The notes under the pieces are model-generated. The model was not told the DNA's origin, did not search any database, and saw nothing but the letters and a program-made list of their open reading frames with translations. From NCBI RefSeq assembly GCF_015330165.1, contig NZ_JADDXT010000002.1:928504-992503 (forward strand): a stretch of DNA of 64,000 bases, written 5' to 3'. Origin of the DNA: Zobellia roscoffensis (lineage in GTDB: Bacteria > Bacteroidota > Bacteroidia > Flavobacteriales > Flavobacteriaceae). The position numbers and the translations under genes are program-made. Positions 58,496-64,000 of the stretch are shown one piece after another (position 1 is the stretch's first letter; the number at the start of each line of letters is the position of its first letter).

Positions 58496-60073
58496 CTAAA
58501 AACCCGTTAAAAAAGTGCTCAATTCTTCTTTTGCGCCTATAGGCAGTTTTTTACGCAAACGATATCTGGACACACGAACACTATCTGGTGTAAGCCGTAA
58601 AATTGCAGCAATTTCTTTAGAGGATAAATTCAATCGTAGCAAAACACTTAAACGCAATTCTGCAGGTGACAACGAACATAACGCCTTAGTATTGAGCAGT
58701 TCAATATACTCTGGATGAATCTCATTGAAAAAAGCCATAAACTCATCCCATTCATGCTCTTGCGATAAATTAAAATCGATTTCCTTGATCACCGTATTCA
58801 ATTTCCTTTTTAAATCTACGTTGGATCGCACCAGACTGTTTCTCAAAGTTTGAGAAAGGTCCGAAAGCATTTTATTCTTTTGGGCCAAGTGCAAGCTGTA
58901 CCGGGATAATGCGGAGTTTTTTAGATGTACTTCTTTCTGTAAATTCGCTTCCCCGGTCTTCTTATTTTCTAACTCTACCTCTAGAATACGCTTTTCATAA
59001 CTGGCCAGTTTTTGACCTTCCTTACGTTTTCTTCGCAAAAACAAAAACCAGACAAAACCAATTACAGCCAATGCAACTAATGCACATACCAACACATACT
59101 TTTGAGCATCATCTATTTCCCCTTCGTGCAAGAGTTCCTTTATTTTCGTCTCCTTTTCTTTGGTATCATAAATTACCTGTAACGCACTAGCCTGATTAGC
59201 CCTATACCGTGCTTTATTTAGCTCGTCAATTTCTAAAAAGGTCAATAATTCTTGGTAAGCTCGGTCTTCATTGCCTATAAAATGGTATGTTTTTGACAAA
59301 TCTTTATGAGCACTCGCCAGCTCCTCGGCATCATTGATTTGCTGGGCTATATGCAAAGACTGTTGGGTAAAATGCAGCCCCCTTTCAAACTCCCCCGTTT
59401 TCCTATAAACATCGCCCAAGTTATTCAAGATATTGGCTTGTGCTTTATCCGGTGTAGTATGGTACTTTAAAGCTGTTTCAAAATAACTGCGTGCTAATCC
59501 AAAATCTTCCAAATCTTCATAAATACTCCCAATGTTTTCGTTTACTAGAGAAACTCCATCTATATCGTCTAACTTCAAATACAGCTTAAGACTCTCTTTT
59601 TGATAATCTAGAGCTTTATCATAGTCGCCTTCTTTTTCGTAACAGGCACCCAAGTTACTTTTTGCTAAGGCAATTGCAGTATGGGCCTCTATTTTCTTTG
59701 CTTCTCGGATACACTTGTCAAAATGGATTATTGCAGATTCATAGTTCTTTAACTCCATATGAATGGCTCCCAGGCGATTGATAAGATTTACATATAAGGT
59801 ATCGGGACCCTTCTTTTCCAATAAGATGATAGCCTTATTAAATTGGTCTAAAGCCTCTGTATAGACCCCCGTTTTTTGACAGAAATAACCCAATTCTGCG
59901 CGTGCGAGTGCTATATTTTTGGTGTTCCCCGTTTCTTTCTCCGCTTTAAGCTTTTGATTTAAGTCGGCATAGGTAACATTAATAATGACTTGACCTGAAT
60001 ATTGACACAGGGACAAAAAAGGAATAATTAGAAAACCTAAAAGAAAGAGTATAGTTCTGATTTTGTGACTCAT
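58496..60073 (-). CDS. TPR-containing LuxR/HTH membrane regulator
   Basis: A 525-residue protein from ATG 60073 (MSHKIRTILFLLGFLIIPFLSLC): signal peptide, about seven TPR repeats in the periplasm (~45-300), one transmembrane helix (~325-345, CALVALAVIGFVWFLFL), a cytoplasmic coiled coil (~350-420) and a C-terminal HTH (LSPAELRLSVLLRLNLSSKEIAAILRLTPDSVRVSRYRLRKKL). This arrangement is known for Bacteroidetes regulators of nutrient receptors. It is 154 bp upstream of the receptor gene on the same strand and probably controls the phytase locus. Confidence 0.87.
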   Translation of the reverse strand: MSHKIRTILFLLGFLIIPFLSLCQYSGQVIINVTYADLNQKLKAEKETGNTKNIALARAELGYFCQKTGVYTEALDQFNKAIILLEKKGPDTLYVNLINRLGAIHMELKNYESAIIHFDKCIREAKKIEAHTAIALAKSNLGACYEKEGDYDKALDYQKESLKLYLKLDDIDGVSLVNENIGSIYEDLEDFGLARSYFETALKYHTTPDKAQANILNNLGDVYRKTGEFERGLHFTQQSLHIAQQINDAEELASAHKDLSKTYHFIGNEDRAYQELLTFLEIDELNKARYRANQASALQVIYDTKEKETKIKELLHEGEIDDAQKYVLVCALVALAVIGFVWFLFLRRKRKEGQKLASYEKRILEVELENKKTGEANLQKEVHLKNSALSRYSLHLAQKNKMLSDLSQTLRNSLVRSNVDLKRKLNTVIKEIDFNLSQEHEWDEFMAFFNEIHPEYIELLNTKALCSLSPAELRLSVLLRLNLSSKEIAAILRLTPDSVRVSRYRLRKKLPIGAKEELSTFLTGF

Positions 60074-60157
60074 AACAAGCAAAAGAATTTTGCAAGTTAC
60101 TATGCTAACCTTGTAATTATATTACCTAAACATTAACTTAACGTATAAATAAAGCAC

Positions 60158-60195
60158 AAAAAAACCCTATCCAATTAGATTGGAAAGGGTTTTTT
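60158..60195. terminator. Terminator after rpmA
   Basis: ACCCT/AGGGT and TCCAA/TTGGA form the stem, flanked by six A (60158-60163) and six T (60190-60195). It ends the rplU-rpmA unit 20 bp past the rpmA stop. Confidence 0.85.
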
Positions 60196-60216
60196 ATACG
60201 ATAAAAGAAAGACTAT

Positions 60217-60477
60217 TTAAGCCTCAAAAGGCTCAATGGAAACATAAGATTTTCCACCAGCTTTCTTTTCAAACTTTACTAGTCCGTCTACACGGGCATG
60301 CAATGTATGATCTTTACCGGCATACACATTCTCACCTGGATTGTGTTTTGTACCTCGTTGTCTAACGATGATATTTCCGGCAATAGCGGCTTGGCCACCA
60401 AAAATCTTAACGCCAAGACGTTTCGATTCCGATTCCCTACCGTTTTTAGAACTACCTACACCTTTTTTGTGTGCCAT
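60217..60477 (-). CDS. rpmA: 50S ribosomal protein L27
   Basis: An 86-residue L27 at the peptidyl-transferase centre. MAHKKGVGSSKNGRESESKRLGVKIFGGQ is the family N-terminus (no cleavable Firmicute-type leader). Second gene of rplU-rpmA, 79 bp after rplU. Confidence 0.97.
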   Translation of the reverse strand: MAHKKGVGSSKNGRESESKRLGVKIFGGQAAIAGNIIVRQRGTKHNPGENVYAGKDHTLHARVDGLVKFEKKAGGKSYVSIEPFEA

Positions 60478-60556
60478 GATATTAGGTTTTTAAAAGTGCT
60501 TCCGTTAGTAAACTATAGGTTGCACAATATTTGATTATACTTTAAGGGGTTAGCAA

Positions 60557-61201
60557 TTAAGCTTTACCACCGTCTAATTCGTCTTGCCATTTCTTCAACT
60601 CATCCCACTTACCTTCAGCAGCTAATTTAGCTTGTGCAGGCCATGTGTCAGTTACGTGGTTACCACGTACATCTGCAATGATTTCAGAAATTTTAGCAGC
60701 ATCTGCTTTTGCCAATTCAGCAAATGTAGAAATACCTGCAGCAATCAAAGTCTCGGCAATTTTTGGTCCGATACCTTCAACTTTTTTCAAATCATCTGCT
60801 TTTGTTGCTTTTTTAGGAGCGGCCTTTGGTGCTGCTTCTTTTTTAGCAGGCTTCTCCTCTTTCTTAGGAGCAGCAGCTTTTTTACCACCTTTCGCAACGA
60901 TACTCTCGATTACGATTTCGGTCAAAGCTTGACGGTGACCGTTTTTAACGCGGTACCCTTTACGTCTCTTTTTCTTGAAGACGATTACTTTGTCACCTCT
61001 TAGGTGTTTAATGACTTTTGCCTCAACAGTGGCTCCGTCTATAGCCGGGGCGCCAACAGTAACATTCGATCCGTCTGCTAAAAGAAGTACATTGTCAAAA
61101 GTTACCTTTTTACCTTCTTCTGTCTGTAAACGGTGAACATACACTTTTTGGTCTTTCGCAACTTTGAATTGCTGCCCTGCCATCTCTACGATTGCGTACA
61201 T
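60557..61201 (-). CDS. rplU: 50S ribosomal protein L21 with C-terminal HhH extension
   Basis: A 214-residue protein. Residues 1-~103 are ordinary L21 (MYAIVEMAGQQFKVAKDQKVYVHRL; RGDKVIVFKKKRRKGYRVKNGHRQ). Then a Lys/Ala/Pro-rich linker (~110-138) and an extra domain from ~140 starting DDLKKVEGIGPKIAETLIAAG, a helix-hairpin-helix nucleic-acid-binding motif. Most bacteria stop at ~103 residues; extended L21 is, from memory, usual in Flavobacteriia. The extension may contact rRNA or recruit another factor. First gene of the rplU-rpmA operon with a clear promoter. Confidence 0.96.
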   Translation of the reverse strand: MYAIVEMAGQQFKVAKDQKVYVHRLQTEEGKKVTFDNVLLLADGSNVTVGAPAIDGATVEAKVIKHLRGDKVIVFKKKRRKGYRVKNGHRQALTEIVIESIVAKGGKKAAAPKKEEKPAKKEAAPKAAPKKATKADDLKKVEGIGPKIAETLIAAGISTFAELAKADAAKISEIIADVRGNHVTDTWPAQAKLAAEGKWDELKKWQDELDGGKA

Positions 61202-61254
61202 AATTGTGTATATATTAGTTTATTGTTTTCGCCTATTTTTTCAATAAGCGGATG

Positions 61255-61284
61255 CAAATATACGTCTAAATCGTTAACCCACAA
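61255..61284 (-). promoter_or_regulatory. Bacteroidetes-type promoter of rplU-rpmA
   Basis: On the minus strand TTG (61282-61284), a 19-nt spacer, and TATATTTG (61255-61262): a full consensus match. The leader to the ATG at 61201 is about 50 nt. Confidence 0.7.
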
Positions 61285-61386
61285 GTGTTTTTTATATATT
61301 TTACCCTCATTTTTTGATGCCAAAGCACAAAAATAAAGCCGCAAATTATCTTTGCAGCTCCATTCGCTTTCTAATTCTGTTATTGT

Positions 61387-61851
61387 TTAATGGTTATTTA
61401 CCAATTTCCGCTTAAGATTTCGGCTTGTTTTAAACAGTTGCATGAAGGACAAAGTCAACACCAATGATGTGGCAAAACCCATTATAGCAACGGTAAAGAA
61501 AACAATACCTTCAAAACTTTTATAATCATTGAACCAGGCGGTAGACAGTTGCTCTAAAAATGCTCCATTAAGCTCTGTACTGTAAAGTGCAAAGAAAATA
61601 GTGAAAACTAATGTCGCAACAAAACCGGTTACAAGACCGGCGGCAAACCCTTTTCCATAATCAAAACTATCTGGGTTCTTTAACTTAAAATACTTAATGG
61701 CCTCATAAATACCAAATGCGGTAATAACGCCATTAAAGAGACTAAAGAAAATATTGGTATGAAGGTTAAATAAGGAGAGTATCAAAAAATAAGCGATCAA
61801 GCAACCGCTAGTAGCGATTCCAAATCTAATGGGCTGTGCGAATTGTTTCAT
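61387..61851 (-). CDS. DUF4199 membrane protein
   Basis: A 154-residue protein with four hydrophobic helices. The segments IRFGIATSGCLIAYFLIL, FSLFNGVITAFGIYEAIKYFK and SFDYGKGFAAGLVTGFVATLVFTIFFALYS are typical of DUF4199, a Bacteroidetes family without known function. It is a single gene between rplU and the M16 peptidases. Confidence 0.88.
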   Translation of the reverse strand: MKQFAQPIRFGIATSGCLIAYFLILSLFNLHTNIFFSLFNGVITAFGIYEAIKYFKLKNPDSFDYGKGFAAGLVTGFVATLVFTIFFALYSTELNGAFLEQLSTAWFNDYKSFEGIVFFTVAIMGFATSLVLTLSFMQLFKTSRNLKRKLVNNH

Positions 61852-62018
61852 GTTATAAGTTTTTGAAATTCAATTCTTTAATTTACAAATTATTTTAAAA
61901 CGATGCTACAAAAGCATGTTAATTAGAAGCAATAGAGTTAACTTTTCTTACAAAAAAGATATATTCGTGTAACAATCTTAAATGCTCTGCTACTAACTAA
62001 GCATCTAAACACTACACA

Positions 62019-63341
62019 ATGAAAAACAAACTACTATCTGGAGGATTCTTCTTTCTAGCTGGGCTCTGCCTTCAAGCACAAGAAGTAACCTACGAAGAAT
62101 ATGACCTAGACAACGGTCTTCACGTTATTCTACACCAAGACAATACGGCACCTATTGTCACAACCTCGGTTATGTACCACGTTGGCGGAAAGGACCGCAC
62201 AGAAGGACGTACCGGTTTTGCCCACTTTTTTGAACATTTGCTTTTTGAGGGCACAAAAAATATTGAACGTGGCAAATGGTTTGAAATCGTTTCTTCCAAC
62301 GGCGGCAAAAATAATGCGAACACCTCTCAAGACCGCACCTACTATTACGAAGTATTCCCTTCCAACAACTTAGAATTAGGCCTTTGGCTTGAATCCGAAC
62401 GGATGCTTCATCCGGTTATTGACCAAAAAGGTATAGATACGCAGCAGGAAGTAGTTAAAGAAGAAAAGCGACTTCGTTATGACAATAGGCCCTACGGCCA
62501 GCTCATTACGGTTGTGGGCGAAAACCTGTTCAAAAAACACCCCTACAAAGACCCTAACATTGGTTACATGGCAGATTTAGATGCTGCTACCCTAGAAGAT
62601 GTTATCGCTTATAATAAAAAATATTACTCCCCCAATAACGCTGTGCTCGTAGTTGCAGGTGATATTGATTTAACGGATACTAAAAAAATGGTTGAAGACT
62701 ATTTTGGAGATATCCCCAAAGGAGAAGAAGTTTCGCGCAACTACCCCAAAGAAGACCCCATTTTGAAAGAAGTCAGAACCAAGACTTATGATGCCAACAT
62801 TCAAATTCCCGCGTCTGTAATTTCATATAGAACGCCAGGTTTCAGAGAAAGAGATGCCTATGTTTTGGATATGATCTCTACCTATCTGAGCGATGGACGC
62901 AGTTCCAAACTCTACAAAAAAATGGTAGATGACCAAAAACAGGCCCTGCAAGTGGGGGCATTTAATATTGGTCAAGAAGATTACGGCATGTACTTGGTGT
63001 ATGCCCTTCCCGTGGGAGAAACCAGCTTAGATGTTCTAATAACTGAAATGGAAGAAGAGATTGCCAAAGTTAGAGACAGCCTTATTTCAGAAAAGGACCA
63101 TCAAAAATTATTGAATAAGTTCGAAAATCAATTCGTAAACTCCAACTCTAGTGTTGAGGGTATTGCAAATTCTTTGGCTCGTAACTACTTACTTTATGGC
63201 GATACCGAACTGATCAATAAAGAAATTGACATCTTTACATCTATTACACGCGAAGAAATAATGGAAGTAGCGAACAAATACCTAAGACCAGACCAACGGG
63301 TGATTATAGATTATCTGCCCGAAGAGCCACAAGCCAACTAG
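62019..63341 (+). CDS. M16 peptidase, catalytic subunit
   Basis: A 440-residue exported zinc peptidase (signal 1-~20, cleaved near CLQAQ). The inverted zinc motif HxxEH is HFFEH at 69-73 (FAHFFEHLLFEGT), with the distal Glu in QEVVKEEKRLRY. The half-size length indicates that it works with a second M16 polypeptide, here encoded 37 bp downstream. It should degrade peptides in the periplasm. Confidence 0.92.
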   Translation: MKNKLLSGGFFFLAGLCLQAQEVTYEEYDLDNGLHVILHQDNTAPIVTTSVMYHVGGKDRTEGRTGFAHFFEHLLFEGTKNIERGKWFEIVSSNGGKNNANTSQDRTYYYEVFPSNNLELGLWLESERMLHPVIDQKGIDTQQEVVKEEKRLRYDNRPYGQLITVVGENLFKKHPYKDPNIGYMADLDAATLEDVIAYNKKYYSPNNAVLVVAGDIDLTDTKKMVEDYFGDIPKGEEVSRNYPKEDPILKEVRTKTYDANIQIPASVISYRTPGFRERDAYVLDMISTYLSDGRSSKLYKKMVDDQKQALQVGAFNIGQEDYGMYLVYALPVGETSLDVLITEMEEEIAKVRDSLISEKDHQKLLNKFENQFVNSNSSVEGIANSLARNYLLYGDTELINKEIDIFTSITREEIMEVANKYLRPDQRVIIDYLPEEPQAN

Positions 63342-63378
63342 TCAACAGCATTTTACTTCTAAACAAAATACACTATAC

Positions 63379-64000
63379 ATGAAAAATATATTCACAACTT
63401 TATTCTTTCTTGTTTTTGCCTTAAGTGCAGAAGCGCAGATAGACCGCAGTCAGATGCCCGAACCAGGCCCAGCTCCGGAAATCAACCTAAAAGACCCACA
63501 AACTTTTGAACTTAGAAACGGACTTAAGGTTCTTGTCGTGGAAAACCACAAACTCCCAAGAGTATCCATTCAATTGAGTATTGACAACCCTCCTGTTTTA
63601 GAAGGCAACAAAGCTGGTGTTTCGGCACTAACGGGCAGTTTACTGGGCAAAGGTTCAAAAAATATAAAAAAGGACGATTTTAATGAGGAGGTCGATTTTC
63701 TTGGCGCGCGCATCAACTTTGGTTCTACCAGTGCATATGCTTCTTCTCTATCAAAATACTTTCCTAGACTTCTTGAGTTAATGGCAGATGCTGCTATTAA
63801 TCCCAACTTTACACAGGATGAATTTGATAAAGAGAAACAGAAAATAATTACCGGCCTCAAATCCGAAGAAAAAAGTGTTACCGCGATTGCAAGCAGAGCG
63901 GGTTTAGCTTTGGCATATACCAAAAAACACCCTTACGGTGAATTTATGACCGAAGAAAGCCTAAACAAGGTTTCCCTTACCGATGTGATTCAGTTTTATG
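63379..64000 (+). CDS. M16 peptidase-like, probably non-catalytic subunit (partial)
   Basis: An open frame from ATG 63379 to the right edge (207 residues seen). Signal peptide (MKNIFTTLFFLVFALSAEAQ), then FELRNGLKVLVVENHKLPRVSIQ and an M16 core. Where the catalytic subunit has HxxEH, this one reads GVSALTGSLLGKG, so zinc ligands are missing. It is therefore the structural partner of the upstream catalytic subunit, as in PqqL/MPP-type heterodimers. The downstream end lies outside the window. Confidence 0.85.
   Translation, partial: MKNIFTTLFFLVFALSAEAQIDRSQMPEPGPAPEINLKDPQTFELRNGLKVLVVENHKLPRVSIQLSIDNPPVLEGNKAGVSALTGSLLGKGSKNIKKDDFNEEVDFLGARINFGSTSAYASSLSKYFPRLLELMADAAINPNFTQDEFDKEKQKIITGLKSEEKSVTAIASRAGLALAYTKKHPYGEFMTEESLNKVSLTDVIQFY

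Overview
The window reads as a chromosomal segment of a marine-type Bacteroidetes of the family Flavobacteriaceae (a Zobellia/Maribacter-like genome is my best guess, from memory of gene order and not from a search). The reasons are low GC, A-rich leaders without Shine-Dalgarno sequences, promoters of the Bacteroidetes form TTG-N17-23-TAnnTTTG, a type IX secretion sorting domain, TonB-dependent receptors, many Bacteroidetes-typical DUF families (4296, 4271, 3098, 3127, 4199, 4301, 2490), and an L21 protein with a long C-terminal extension. No rRNA, tRNA, CRISPR array, prophage or transposase gene was seen.

Layout. 1-8.3 kb: tyrS, an extended SDR enzyme, then a DUF4296 lipoprotein/pyrC/GT2 operon facing a GT39/DUF4271/hemD operon. 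8.3-14.3 kb: pckA, DUF423, a saccharopine-dehydrogenase-like enzyme with an Lrp regulator, a small unknown gene, ferritin and a Zn-metallopeptidase. 14.3-22.3 kb: a patch of palindromic repeats, a SemiSWEET, leuS with an unusual internal insertion, then ftsX-DUF3098-uppP-truB-TonB-like. 22.3-34.6 kb: repair and house-keeping genes (tag, aat), several secreted proteins including a large T9SS metalloprotease, and an AT-rich orphan with a HEPN-like motif. 34.6-39.7 kb: a sensor kinase, HIT, greA and small proteins. 39.8-42.2 kb: a TonB-dependent receptor under a clear TPP riboswitch, so probably a thiamine-type importer.

42.3-49.2 kb is the most interesting part. A hybrid histidine kinase and a sigma-54-type (NtrC family) response regulator are convergent and overlap, and are followed by five paralogous small secreted acidic proteins (PepSY-like/DUF2874-like). 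Three of them form a tandem array, two of which are almost identical. The three transcription units of these paralogs share a -24/-12-like promoter motif (TTGGYATC-N4-TYTCT) and GTGTGTA boxes 60-100 bp upstream. This looks like a compact, possibly undescribed sigma-54 regulon for small periplasmic proteins.

49.2-54.3 kb: a tightly overlapping operon (PPTase, YkoF-like thiamine-binding protein, PnuC, NadR-like kinase, DUF4301) opposite ahcY. 54.4-60.1 kb: a probable phytate-scavenging locus (beta-propeller phytase, TonB-dependent receptor, TPR-HTH regulator). 60.2-64 kb: rplU-rpmA, DUF4199 and a pair of M16 peptidases, the second cut by the window edge. A ~95-bp structured repeat occurs twice (12928-13021 and 27685-27779), each time in the leader of a gene in the same orientation.
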